Assembly: GCA_011523615.1 (NCBI GenBank)
Contig: WTGJ01000027.1
Location: 230,921-294,920, forward strand
Direction: 5' to 3'
Length of the DNA: 64,000 nucleotides
Source of the DNA: Chloroflexota bacterium
GTDB taxonomy: Bacteria; Chloroflexota; Anaerolineae; Aggregatilineales; Phototrophicaceae
Made by a program: the position numbers and the translations under genes. This document shows positions 9,466 to 18,056 of this stretch, in pieces. Every line of letters starts with the position of its first letter. Position 1 is the first letter of the stretch. Below the pieces are notes generated by a model. That model saw nothing but the letters and a program-made list of their open reading frames with translations. It ran no database searches and was not told the DNA's origin.

Positions 9466-11028
9466 CTATGCAAACGCAGGTGCGGGATCTTCTTCCGTTG
9501 CCCCCGCCATCCAGGCCCCCAGTTGTTGCAGCACGACTTCTTCGCGCTTCATCTCACCCACGATTCGCCCTTCATACATCACGAGGATGCGATCGGAAAG
9601 CAATTGAATCTCATCCAGGTCTTCACTGATGAGTAAGATGGCGGTGCCTTTCTCGCGCTCATCGAGCAATCGTTGGTGAATGTATTCTGTCGCGCCGATG
9701 TCGACGCCGCGGATCGGTTGGGCTGCCAACAGCACCCGAGGGTTGCGGTCCAATTCACGGGCAAGCACCAATTTTTGGATGTTGCCACCCGAAAGGCTTT
9801 TGACTTTCGTTGAGCTGGCGGGCGTCTTGATTTCATAGTCGCGGATGGCTTCCGAACAGGCTTGGTCCACGGCATCAAAACGGAGGAAGACCCCATTGCG
9901 GCTGAATTTTGTGCTGTCATAGTCGCGCAGCATGTAATTTTCCGCTACCGAAAACTCGGTGATGACGCCATCTTCCATGCGCTCTTCGGGGATGTATGAA
10001 AGACCCAAATCTTTGATTTCAGCGGGGTTCAGTCTTTCGATGGCTGTACCTTCCATTTCCAGAGTGCCTGAAGTCGCCGGTCGCAAGCCGGCGATGACCT
10101 GTGCCAACTCGCGCTGGCCATTGCCGGAGACACCGGCGATGCCGACGATTTCACCGGAATGCACCTCGAGCGAAACGTCGATGAGGCCGGGTTCTTCTCG
10201 TTCGTTCAGTGCATTCACCCCGCGCAAAGTAAGCCGTGGGGTACCGGCATTCAAGGGGGGAAATTGGTAATTCTGCAACACCGGCCGGCCCACCATCATC
10301 TCCGCCAGTTGCGCACGAGTGGCTCCTTCTGTCTCGATCGTATCCACCAGACGACCGTCCCGCAGCACTGTGATGCGCTGGCTGATGGCCAGGACTTCGT
10401 GCAATTTATGGGAGATGAAAATGCAGCCATGCCCTTCCGCTGTCATCTGACGCAGAACGCGGAACAGATCATCGACTTCGCCGGGCGTGAGCACCGCCGT
10501 CGGTTCGTCGAGGATGAGGATGGCAGCGCCTTTGTAGAGGGCGCGCAGAATCTCGACTCTTTGCTGTTCGCCCACCGCAAGTTGCCAGATGGGTGCATGC
10601 ACATTCACGCTCAAATTGTAGTCATGTGAGAGCTGCTCGAGCTTGGCTGCCACATCATCCAAATCCAGCCGATACCCACGGGAAGACTTCATGCCGAGCG
10701 CAACATTCTCAACGACCGTCAGCGATGGCACCAGCATGAAATGCTGATGGATCATGCCAATCCCCTGGGCAATGGCTTCGGAAGGCGAGTTGATTTTCGT
10801 GGCCTGGCCATCCAGTAGGATTTCCCCAGCATCGGGTGAATACATGCCGTATAGCACCTTCATGAGGGTGCTTTTGCCCGCACCGTTTTCACCCAACAAA
10901 GCGTGGACTTCGCCGTTATGAAGGTCAAAATCGACTTGATCGATGGCCTTCACGCCCGGAAAAGCTTTCACCATCCCCCTCATCTGAAGGACGGGCTCAA
11001 CGTCACGCTTTGTAGCGAGATTGGACAT
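9466..11028 (-). CDS. BMP-type (nucleoside/simple-sugar) ABC importer, duplicated ATP-binding subunit
   Basis: About 520 residues with two fused ABC domains, as in the RbsA/YufO family. Domain 1 has Walker A GENGAGKSTLMK and Walker B LILDEPTAVLTP. Domain 2 has the degenerate Walker A GVSGNGQRE, signature SLSGGNIQKLVLARE and Walker B LLAAQPIRGVDIGA. The likely start is ATG 11028; an in-frame TTG two codons earlier is less likely. It is the last gene of the minus-strand operon permease-permease-binding protein-ATPase (14.4-9.5 kb). Family members with BMP binding proteins import nucleosides; the ligand here is unproven, although the divergent molybdenum hydroxylase suggests purines. Confidence 0.93.
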   Translation of the reverse strand: MSNLATKRDVEPVLQMRGMVKAFPGVKAIDQVDFDLHNGEVHALLGENGAGKSTLMKVLYGMYSPDAGEILLDGQATKINSPSEAIAQGIGMIHQHFMLVPSLTVVENVALGMKSSRGYRLDLDDVAAKLEQLSHDYNLSVNVHAPIWQLAVGEQQRVEILRALYKGAAILILDEPTAVLTPGEVDDLFRVLRQMTAEGHGCIFISHKLHEVLAISQRITVLRDGRLVDTIETEGATRAQLAEMMVGRPVLQNYQFPPLNAGTPRLTLRGVNALNEREEPGLIDVSLEVHSGEIVGIAGVSGNGQRELAQVIAGLRPATSGTLEMEGTAIERLNPAEIKDLGLSYIPEERMEDGVITEFSVAENYMLRDYDSTKFSRNGVFLRFDAVDQACSEAIRDYEIKTPASSTKVKSLSGGNIQKLVLARELDRNPRVLLAAQPIRGVDIGATEYIHQRLLDEREKGTAILLISEDLDEIQLLSDRILVMYEGRIVGEMKREEVVLQQLGAWMAGATEEDPAPAFA

Positions 11029-11049
11029 GCCCAACCCAGTTTCTTAGGA

Positions 11050-11083
11050 AAGGAGGGGAAAAGGAGCTCCTTCCCCCTCCCTT
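11050..11083 (-). other. intercistronic hairpin between the BMP gene and its ATPase gene
   Basis: GGAGGGG and CCCCTCC arms flank a GGAGCTCC centre in the 68-bp gap, giving a long, mostly paired stem on the transcript. Only short T tracts are present, so it could be a partial terminator or a 3'-end stabiliser that favours the binding-protein message over the ATPase. Confidence 0.55.
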
Positions 11084-11102
11084 CGTCAGGTCTAGCAACT
11101 AG

Positions 11103-12161
11103 CTAGCCGTCGTCACTGTCATCATCCATGTCATCATCGTCCATGTCGTCGTCCATATCATCATCCATATCGTCCATGTCATCAGCCATCATGGTGACGC
11201 TTTCGATCAGTTCTTCGACTTGCGCCCAGACCTCTTCTTGTTTCATCTCGTCACCACCGAAGGAATGCTCACTCAGTTCCATGGTGATGCCGCCGTTGGC
11301 CAAATCGATGGTATAAGCCGTTCCACCCAACACACCCATTTGAATGTGATCGATGATATCAGCGAGGACAACTTCCCAGTTGTAAATCTGGAAGAGCACG
11401 CCACTCCCCTCGGCCAGGCCCGCTTGACTGGTTTGGGTGCCATACCATTGGATTTCATTCTCCAGAGCGACGGCGATCGGCCCGACGACCATTTGCGCCG
11501 TTCCGGTCAAAACGTCCGCACCGTTCGCTACATGGGTCAACGCCGCTTCCGTCGCTTGTGGGACGTCACTGAAGGATTGGATGTAGACCACATTCACCGT
11601 CACATCCGGATTCATCGCTTCCGCGCCGGCAACGAAACCATCCACATAGAGTTTTGCATCGCCGACTTCGATGGGGCCGACCACACCGATCACACCGCTC
11701 ATGGATTGTCCGGCGGCGATCGCACCATTGATGTAACCGCCTTGATCCGCTGCCGCGGTGTAGGCGTAGACGTTATCCAGACCAAAGGTGTCTTGATCAG
11801 TGCCCCAGGCGAAAGAAGTTTCCGGGAACTCTGGCGCCAGATCGACCAAAATCGAGCCGAACTGAGAACCATGGGCGATGATGAGATCGTAATCACCGGA
11901 GAAGGCCCAATCTCGCAGTGCGACGGCGGCATCATCGACGATGAAGGTTCCTTCCTGGAAAGCGAACTCAAAATTATCCTCACCCATCTCTTCCTGGATG
12001 GCCAGCAAGGCATCGTACATGCTTTGGCTGAAGGCGAGGTCATCCGTAGCGCTGGGCGCCACGGCCGCTACACGAAATGGCTCATCTTGAGCCAAAGCGG
12101 AAGGCAGCGAGAGCGCGAAAATCGCGAGCACTACCAGCGTACACCACAGTTTGCCTTTCAT
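11103..12161 (-). CDS. BMP-family ABC transporter substrate-binding protein with Asp/Met-rich C-terminal tail
   Basis: Secreted solute-binding protein, about 352 residues. ATG 12161 is chosen because GAGGAG lies 7 nt before it and the protein then begins MKGKLWCTLVVLAIFA, a signal peptide with a type I cleavage site after SALA. There is no lipobox cysteine. The body has the BMP fold (AAVAPSATDDLAFSQSMYDAL; later NGADVLTGTAQMVVGPIA). The last 30 residues are almost only Asp and Met. It sits between the permease genes (upstream) and the ATPase (downstream, after a hairpin). Family members bind nucleosides or other small ligands; the ligand is unknown. Confidence 0.9.
   Translation of the reverse strand: MKGKLWCTLVVLAIFALSLPSALAQDEPFRVAAVAPSATDDLAFSQSMYDALLAIQEEMGEDNFEFAFQEGTFIVDDAAVALRDWAFSGDYDLIIAHGSQFGSILVDLAPEFPETSFAWGTDQDTFGLDNVYAYTAAADQGGYINGAIAAGQSMSGVIGVVGPIEVGDAKLYVDGFVAGAEAMNPDVTVNVVYIQSFSDVPQATEAALTHVANGADVLTGTAQMVVGPIAVALENEIQWYGTQTSQAGLAEGSGVLFQIYNWEVVLADIIDHIQMGVLGGTAYTIDLANGGITMELSEHSFGGDEMKQEEVWAQVEELIESVTMMADDMDDMDDDMDDDMDDDDMDDDSDDG
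11106..11190 (-). repeat. low-complexity GAT/ATG codon tract encoding the Asp/Met tail
   Basis: Degenerate 12-15 nt units (GAT-GAC-ATG-GAT-GAC type) repeated in frame at the 3' end of the BMP gene. The same kind of tract ends the BMP gene at 31.5 kb. Confidence 0.8.
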
Positions 12162-12219
12162 TTCATTCTCCTCACTCACTCTGCTGATCGTACGAAATCT
12201 AATTGCAGGTATGACTGCA

Positions 12220-13155
12220 TCATTCGCCTCGTTCGAATGGTTTCGTCAGGGCAGTGGGTTTCTCCTTTCGCTTCGAGGCGAAAACCAGGACGATAATGGT
12301 GATGAGTGCCGGCAATAGATTGGAAAATTCGGCCGGAATTTGCCAACCAAACAACTCAAAACCAATCACATCCGCTTGCAATTGTAGCGCATTAACGAAA
12401 CTGAACAAAATTGCCCCACCCAGGACGCCATAAGGGCGCCAACCACCGAAATACACCAGTGCGACTGCGATGAATCCTCTGCCGGCGGTCATGTTTTGCT
12501 GAAACACTTTCAAGAGGGCAATGCTCAGAGCAGCACCTGCCAATCCGGATAGGGTGCCACCGAGCGTGACGGTCAGATAGCGGATGCGCGTCACGCTGAC
12601 CCCCATGGCGTCCGCCGCATCGGGATGCTGCCCCACCGCGCGGATCTGAAGGCCGATCGTGGTGTAATTCAAAATGAAATAGCTGATGGGTACGAGGGCA
12701 AAAGCAAGGTAGACGAGTAAATTGTGTTGGAAGAAAATCTCCCCCAACCAGGGCAGATCCGACAAGATGGGCAGGTCAACACTCGGGAATCCGGCCACCG
12801 TGCGCGGCGTGCCGACCAGTTCTTTGTATAACAATTCGCTCATACCCAGGCCAAACAGGTAGATGCCGATGCCGCTGATCCCCTGCTCTGCTTTCAACGT
12901 CACGCTGATGAAAGCAGTGGCCAAACCCATCAAAGCACCGATGATGAGCGCAGCGATGACGCCCAATATCAGGCTTTCGGTGATGTAGACGACGTAAAAA
13001 CCGAAAAAAGCGCCCAACAACATCACACCGTCGACACCTAAGTTCAACACGCCACTGCGTTGGCTGAACATCTCTCCCAATGAAGCGAAGATATACGGCG
13101 TGGCCAGGCGAATGGTGGAAGCGAACACGCTGGCGGTGATGATGTCTTCAAGCAT
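12220..13155 (-). CDS. BMP-type ABC importer permease (YufQ-like)
   Basis: Membrane subunit, about 311 residues from ATG 13155, which overlaps the previous gene by 8 nt and begins MLEDIITASVFASTIRLATP. An upstream in-frame ATG at 13197 would add a hydrophilic 14-residue tail and is less likely. About eight to nine hydrophobic segments are visible. Family blocks are QRSGVLNLGVDGVMLLGAF (residues about 32-50) and LGGTLSGLAGAALSI. Second of two permeases for the importer at 9.5-14.4 kb. Confidence 0.9.
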   Translation of the reverse strand: MLEDIITASVFASTIRLATPYIFASLGEMFSQRSGVLNLGVDGVMLLGAFFGFYVVYITESLILGVIAALIIGALMGLATAFISVTLKAEQGISGIGIYLFGLGMSELLYKELVGTPRTVAGFPSVDLPILSDLPWLGEIFFQHNLLVYLAFALVPISYFILNYTTIGLQIRAVGQHPDAADAMGVSVTRIRYLTVTLGGTLSGLAGAALSIALLKVFQQNMTAGRGFIAVALVYFGGWRPYGVLGGAILFSFVNALQLQADVIGFELFGWQIPAEFSNLLPALITIIVLVFASKRKEKPTALTKPFERGE

Positions 13156-14368
13156 TCGTTTCCTCGGTTGGGAGGATGGTTTGTGCGTCGATTTCACCGC
13201 CTACTCTGCGGCGCGCCCTGCGCAGGATGAAGATTTGGCTCGCGACGACAAAAACGACGATGATCCCATTGATGGAGGTGATCAAGGAAGAGGCACCTTG
13301 GATCTCACGTTGCATTTTTTGAGCGCCGACCAGCAAACCACCGAAGAAGACGCTGGCCGGTATGGCGCCCAAAGGCGTCAAACCGCCAAAGAGGGCCACC
13401 ACGATCCCGTTGAAGCCGGCATTGCCCGTGAAGCCTGCCGGTGAACCATCGGTTTTCAGGCGGTAGGTTAAGCCCAGCACCTGGACGATGCCGGCCAGTC
13501 CGGATAAACCACCGGCCAAAAACATGGATAGGACCATTTGCTGTTTCACATTGATCCCGGCATAGCGAGCGGCTCGTTCTTTGTAGCCCACGGCCCGAAT
13601 GCGGAAGCCGAAGGTAGTCTTCCACATGAAGATGTAAATCACGACGGCCATCAAAACGGCGAGGATGAGCCCCCAATGCAAACTGGTTCGGTCGAACAAA
13701 AGGTGATCAGCCAGTGGCAAACGGAAGCGGGGAATCTTGGCCGCATCCACGATCCGTGCCGTTTCTGGGACATGGTTGGTGCCCACTTTGGTGGGGTCCA
13801 GCATCGGTCCGTTGAGCAGGTAATTCATCAATTGGACGGCCACCTGATTCAACATGATGGTGCTCAGGATTTCATTCACATCGAATTGGGCCTTGAGAAA
13901 ACCGGCGATGGCACCGAAAAACCCGCCTGCCAGGAAGGCGGCCAACAAAGCCAGTGGGATGACCCAGAAGCCGAGCTCATCACCCAACGAGAGGGTGATG
14001 GCTGACCCGGCAAGGGCGCCGGTGATCATCTGCCCCTCGCCACCGATATTGATCACGCCGCCGCGGAAAGCGACCGTGATGCCAATCGCCACAAACAGGA
14101 TCGGGGTCGCTTTGGTCAGGGTATTGGCGGTCGCATTTTCATTGCCGAAGGCGCCGGACCACATGGCAGAAAAAGCTTTGATGGGGTCGGCATCTAGGGT
14201 GAGCAAAATGAAAGCAGAAACCAAAAAAGCCCCGACGAGCGCGATGAGCCCGGGCAATAGATCCAGCAAGCGGCCGAATGAGGCACGGGCGAAATTCTTC
14301 AAGCCAGCCTGCAAGCCGGTCGCGGTCTGGATGGCTGAGTCGTGGGCGATCTGGCTCACGAAAGGCAT
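13148..14368 (-). CDS. BMP-type ABC importer permease (YufP-like)
   Basis: Membrane subunit of 406 residues. An N-terminal hydrophilic tail (about 35 residues) precedes TM1 (LPGLIALVGAFLVSAFILL), a short outside loop DADPIKAFSAMWSGAFGNE, then the conserved RGGVINIGGEGQMITGALAG block and GLSGLAGIVQVLGLTYRL. Unlike its paralogue at 27.4 kb, this loop is of normal length. First gene of the importer operon, whose order (permease, permease, binding protein, ATPase) is rotated relative to the operon at 45.9 kb. The 109-bp gap upstream is shared with the divergent molybdenum hydroxylase. Confidence 0.9.
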   Translation of the reverse strand: MPFVSQIAHDSAIQTATGLQAGLKNFARASFGRLLDLLPGLIALVGAFLVSAFILLTLDADPIKAFSAMWSGAFGNENATANTLTKATPILFVAIGITVAFRGGVINIGGEGQMITGALAGSAITLSLGDELGFWVIPLALLAAFLAGGFFGAIAGFLKAQFDVNEILSTIMLNQVAVQLMNYLLNGPMLDPTKVGTNHVPETARIVDAAKIPRFRLPLADHLLFDRTSLHWGLILAVLMAVVIYIFMWKTTFGFRIRAVGYKERAARYAGINVKQQMVLSMFLAGGLSGLAGIVQVLGLTYRLKTDGSPAGFTGNAGFNGIVVALFGGLTPLGAIPASVFFGGLLVGAQKMQREIQGASSLITSINGIIVVFVVASQIFILRRARRRVGGEIDAQTILPTEETNA

Positions 14369-14477
14369 CCACCTCCCTTTGACGCGATTCAGTGTATCTT
14401 AAGTAATGTGTCAAACCTAATTTTAAGTTGTACCGCTGATTGGGTATGATAATAGGCAATGTGCGAAGAGGTGCGAT
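14369..14477. promoter_or_regulatory. divergent intergenic region between importer operon and molybdenum hydroxylase
   Basis: 109 bp, AT-rich, must hold promoters for both directions. Minus strand: TTGACA at 14414-14409, but no good -10 at 16-18 nt. Plus strand: TATGAT at 14445-14450, 28 nt before the ATG, without a clear -35. Shared control of a purine-type importer and a hydroxylase would make functional sense but is not shown. Confidence 0.4.
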
Positions 14478-17078
14478 ATGACAGTGCATTTCATGTTGAA
14501 TGGAGAACCACGACAGTATGATGGTGATCCCAGTCTTCCTCTATTGACGTACTTGCGTGAGGAGGAAGACATCATCTCGCCCAAAGACGGTTGCGCCCCG
14601 CAGGCTGCATGTGGTTGTTGTGTCGTCCAGCAAGATGCCAAAGCAGTCCTGTCTTGTGTGACGCCCATGAGCAAGCTGGAAGGGGCTCAGATCACGACGA
14701 CCGAAGGCTTGGGCGAATACCGCCAGCAGGTGTATGCCAATGCGTTCGTCGCCAGTGGCGGTGTGCAATGCGGTTTTTGCATTCCTGGCATCGTGATGCA
14801 GGGCCATGTGCTGTTGAATCGCAACCCTGAACCATCGCGACAAGACATCGAGAAAGCGCTCACGCCCAACCTGTGTCGTTGTACAGGATACAAGAAAATC
14901 GTCGATGCGATTTCTTGCGCTGCCGAAGCCATCCGCAAAGAAGAGGACATTCCCGAACCACAAAGCGATGGCAAGATCGGCAGTCGCCACCCGAAATATG
15001 AAGCGCAGGATTTGGTGCTCGGTCAACATCGCTATGTGGATGACATCAAGCTTCCGGGAATGGTGCATGGAGCGATTAAATTCAGTGATCACCCACGCGC
15101 CATCGTGAAAAATATGGATTTCACGCGAGCAAAACAAGTGGCGGGCGTCTTGCGCATCCTCACCGCAGAGGATGTTCCCGGACAGCGCTACCAGGGTTTG
15201 ATCCGCAAAGACTGGCCCATTTACATCGCGATCGGGGAGACCACCCGCTATGTCGGGGACGCCCTGGCATTGGTGGTGGCGGAAACGGACGCCATCGCTC
15301 GTGATGCAGTGGAGCAGATTGATGTCGAATATGAGGTTCTGGAACCGATCACCGATATGGACGCTGCGCTGGCGGCGGAAGCACCTCACCTGCACGAGGG
15401 CGGCAACCAATTGTCGCAGAGCATTACCCAAAGGGGCAATCTGGCAGAAGCCAGAGCCAATTCCGCCTTTGTTTCCGAAGGGGTCTACCAGACACAGATG
15501 ATCGAGCACGGTTTCATGGAGCCCGAGTGTTCGATCGCTTACCCCAATGGAGAGCAGATCGCGGTCCTCTCCCAGGGCCAGGGTGTCTATGAAGATCGGA
15601 CGCAAATCGCCAGTTTGCTGGGCGTCGAAGAAACGCAGATCCGGGTGAAGCTCGTCTCCAATGGCGGGGCCTTTGGCGGCAAAGAAGACCTGGCTTGCCA
15701 GGGACATGCGGCTTTGGCGGCGCAACACTTGCAGCGAGCGGTGAAAGTCCGCATGACGCGGGCAGAGAGCATCGCCTTTCACCCCAAGCGACATCCGATC
15801 CGCATGGAATACACCATCGGCTGTGACGAGCGAGGAAAATTCACGTTCATGCGCGGGCGTTTTCTCGGCGATACCGGTGCTTACGCTTCGGTCGGCATGA
15901 AAGTGCTGGAGCGTTCCGCCGGTCATGCCACCGGCGCCTATTCGTTCCCGGTTACCGATGTGGTCAGCACCTCGGTCTATACCAATAACCTACCCTGTGG
16001 GGCGATGCGTGGTTTTGGCGTGAACCAGACCGCTTTTGCCCTCGAAAGTTGCATCGACGATTTATGTGAACAGGGTGGTTTTGATCGCTGGCAGATTCGC
16101 TATGACAACGCCTTGGATGATGGCGATATGACGGCGACGGGCCAGATCATCGAAAGCGGCGCCGGCGTGAAAGCCACTCTATTGGCGGTAAAAGATGAAT
16201 TCCAGAATGCGCGCTATGCCGGCATCGCCTGTGGCATCAAGAACACCGGCATCGGCAATGGGATGCCGGATTCCAGCCAGGTCAAAATCACCATCGCCGC
16301 CCCCGATCGCGTCATCATCGACCACGGTTGGACGGAAATGGGTCAGGGTATCCATACGGTTGCCCTGCAAGCCCTGGTGGAAGAAACGGGCATCCCTCCC
16401 CAATGCATTGAAGTCCGTGTCGATACCGAAGCGGAGCAGTATGCAGGCATGACCACCGCTTCCCGGGCGACTTCCCTCATCGGCAATGCCATCATCGACG
16501 CGGCCCGGCAGCTGCGCGAAGATTTACAGGAACACTCGCTCGAACAGTTGGTCGGGCGGGAATATGAAGGGGAATGGGTCGTGGATTGGACCAACAAACC
16601 CGGCGCCATGGTGGAGAAAGTCTATACGCATTATTCTTACAGCTATGCCACCCAGTTGGTGACTCTGGATGAACAAGGACAATTGCAGAAGGTCGTCGCC
16701 GCCCATGATGCCGGGCGCATCTTCAACCCGACCCTCTTCGAAGGCCAATTGGAAGGATCGATCCACATGGGTTTGGGTTATGCGATCAGTGAAGATCTGC
16801 CACTAGAGGTGGGTGTACCCAAGAGCACGATGTTGCGCAAATGCGGGATTTTGCGCGCAAAAGAAATGCCGGAAATGGAAATCATCGGCGTGGAAGTGCC
16901 GGACCCGCACGGACCTTACGGCGCCAAAGGTGTGGGCGAAATTGGCTTGGTCCCCACCGCGGGGGCGGTGGCCAATGCCTTGTATCAATTCGACGGAGAA
17001 CGGCGCTACCACTTGCCGATGGCTCTTCCGAGCACGCGAAAAGTGGGCAGAGCACGCAAGAAAAATGGCAGAAAATGA
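14478..17078 (+). CDS. xanthine dehydrogenase-family molybdenum hydroxylase, 2Fe-2S and molybdopterin domains fused, no FAD domain
   Basis: 866 residues. Residues 1-80: plant-type 2Fe-2S domain with cysteines 39, 45, 47/48 and 60, in the unusual form GCAPQAACGCC. Residues 85-160: second 2Fe-2S domain (CGFC ... CRC). From about 170: the two molybdopterin domains, with GGAFGGKE, PCGAMRGFGVNQ and the catalytic-glutamate motif KGVGEIG near residue 818. The FAD domain of classical XDH is absent, as in Desulfovibrio aldehyde oxidoreductase and the family annotated as selenium-dependent xanthine dehydrogenase. I lean to the latter because of the GCAPQ and MRGFGVNQ forms and the neighbouring nucleoside-type importer. 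Substrate (purine, aldehyde or N-heterocycle) is unproven. A terminator follows. Confidence 0.85.
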   Translation: MTVHFMLNGEPRQYDGDPSLPLLTYLREEEDIISPKDGCAPQAACGCCVVQQDAKAVLSCVTPMSKLEGAQITTTEGLGEYRQQVYANAFVASGGVQCGFCIPGIVMQGHVLLNRNPEPSRQDIEKALTPNLCRCTGYKKIVDAISCAAEAIRKEEDIPEPQSDGKIGSRHPKYEAQDLVLGQHRYVDDIKLPGMVHGAIKFSDHPRAIVKNMDFTRAKQVAGVLRILTAEDVPGQRYQGLIRKDWPIYIAIGETTRYVGDALALVVAETDAIARDAVEQIDVEYEVLEPITDMDAALAAEAPHLHEGGNQLSQSITQRGNLAEARANSAFVSEGVYQTQMIEHGFMEPECSIAYPNGEQIAVLSQGQGVYEDRTQIASLLGVEETQIRVKLVSNGGAFGGKEDLACQGHAALAAQHLQRAVKVRMTRAESIAFHPKRHPIRMEYTIGCDERGKFTFMRGRFLGDTGAYASVGMKVLERSAGHATGAYSFPVTDVVSTSVYTNNLPCGAMRGFGVNQTAFALESCIDDLCEQGGFDRWQIRYDNALDDGDMTATGQIIESGAGVKATLLAVKDEFQNARYAGIACGIKNTGIGNGMPDSSQVKITIAAPDRVIIDHGWTEMGQGIHTVALQALVEETGIPPQCIEVRVDTEAEQYAGMTTASRATSLIGNAIIDAARQLREDLQEHSLEQLVGREYEGEWVVDWTNKPGAMVEKVYTHYSYSYATQLVTLDEQGQLQKVVAAHDAGRIFNPTLFEGQLEGSIHMGLGYAISEDLPLEVGVPKSTMLRKCGILRAKEMPEMEIIGVEVPDPHGPYGAKGVGEIGLVPTAGAVANALYQFDGERRYHLPMALPSTRKVGRARKKNGRK

Positions 17079-17112
17079 ACATTCTTCCTTGAAGTTTTCC
17101 ATTTGCCACAAG

Positions 17113-17142
17113 GTGCCCGCCTCAAGTGGTGGGCACTTTTTT
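17113..17142 (+). terminator. intrinsic terminator of the molybdenum hydroxylase gene
   Basis: GTGCCCGCC (17113-17121) pairs with GGTGGGCAC (17128-17136), one G-U, 6-nt loop, then six T. It lies between the converging hydroxylase and permease genes and works in the plus direction. Confidence 0.85.
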
Positions 17143-17171
17143 CTCAATCCCCGAGGCGGAAGCGCAGCGTA

Positions 17172-18056
17172 TCAGGTGTTGCCGCGCAATTTGGGATCCA
17201 GCACATCGCGCAAGCCATCACCCAATAGGTTGAAGCTCAATACGCCCAGCATGATGGCGATCGAAGGATAAAACAGCAACCAGGGCGCTCGTTCTGCCAG
17301 GGCGCGGTTTTCGCCGCTGAGCATCACCCCCCAGCTGGGCTCGCCCACTTCCGGGCCAAGGCCCAGAAAACTGAGGCCGGATTCCGTCAGCAATGCCCAG
17401 GACAGCCCCAGCGAAATCTGAACGATGAGCGGTGCAGTCATGTTGGGCAAAATGTGCCGCAGCAGGATGTGCCAGGGCCCTGCCCCAGTGACGCGGGCAG
17501 CCAGGACGAATTCGGTTTCCTTAAGGGCCAGCACAGGGCCACGAGCGACACGGGCAAAAATGGGGGTGTAGACGATGCCGATGGCCAGCAACGTATTGTT
17601 GAGCCCGCGGCCCAGCAAAGCGACAATCAACAACGCGAGCAACAAGCCGGGGAAAGCGAAGATGATATCCATCAAACGCATCAATAAGATGTCGGTTCTC
17701 CCTCCGAAATAGCCCGCCAATATGCCAATCGTGGCCCCTACCGCTGTCGCAAAACAAACGGAGAGCAAGGATACATAGAGGGAATTGCTGGCACCCCTCA
17801 TCAAACGGCTGGCGATATCGCGGCCGAAAAGATCAGCACCCAGTGGGTAGCGGTCGCCGGGTGGTTCCAGCGAATCCAGGCGATGTTGCTGCCAATAGGG
17901 GTAAGGGGTGATTTCCAGCGCGCCCAAAATGGCGACGACCACCAATGCACTGGCGATGATGGCGCCGATGAGGCCGCTGCGGTTGCGCAAAAAACGAAAG
18001 AGAAGCGAGTCAGAACCCGGCTTCCGCTCGTTGTTTCGTGGTTCAGTTGTGGTCAC
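17172..18056 (-). CDS. peptide/nickel-type ABC transporter permease (DppC/OppC family)
   Basis: 294-residue membrane protein with an N-terminal hydrophilic tail, TM1 at about 27-50 and the family motif DLFGRDIASRLMRGASNSLYVSLL; the ATPase-contact loop is VTGAGPWHILLRHILPN near residue 195. About six transmembrane segments. Its start overlaps the DppB-like gene by 14 nt. Together with the binding protein at 19.1 kb it forms an import system for peptides or similar solutes. The DppD/DppF-type ATPases are not encoded nearby, so they must be supplied from elsewhere. Confidence 0.93.
   Translation of the reverse strand: MTTTEPRNNERKPGSDSLLFRFLRNRSGLIGAIIASALVVVAILGALEITPYPYWQQHRLDSLEPPGDRYPLGADLFGRDIASRLMRGASNSLYVSLLSVCFATAVGATIGILAGYFGGRTDILLMRLMDIIFAFPGLLLALLIVALLGRGLNNTLLAIGIVYTPIFARVARGPVLALKETEFVLAARVTGAGPWHILLRHILPNMTAPLIVQISLGLSWALLTESGLSFLGLGPEVGEPSWGVMLSGENRALAERAPWLLFYPSIAIMLGVLSFNLLGDGLRDVLDPKLRGNT

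Noticed and set aside
14445..14450. TATGAT before the molybdenum hydroxylase as a firm promoter
   Set aside because: No acceptable -35 at 16-18 nt and no extended -10; kept only as part of the intergenic description.
14541..15926. 461-codon open frame antisense to the molybdenum hydroxylase
   Set aside because: Fully contained in a gene with clear cofactor motifs; low-complexity His/Arg/Phe-rich translation without recognisable blocks.
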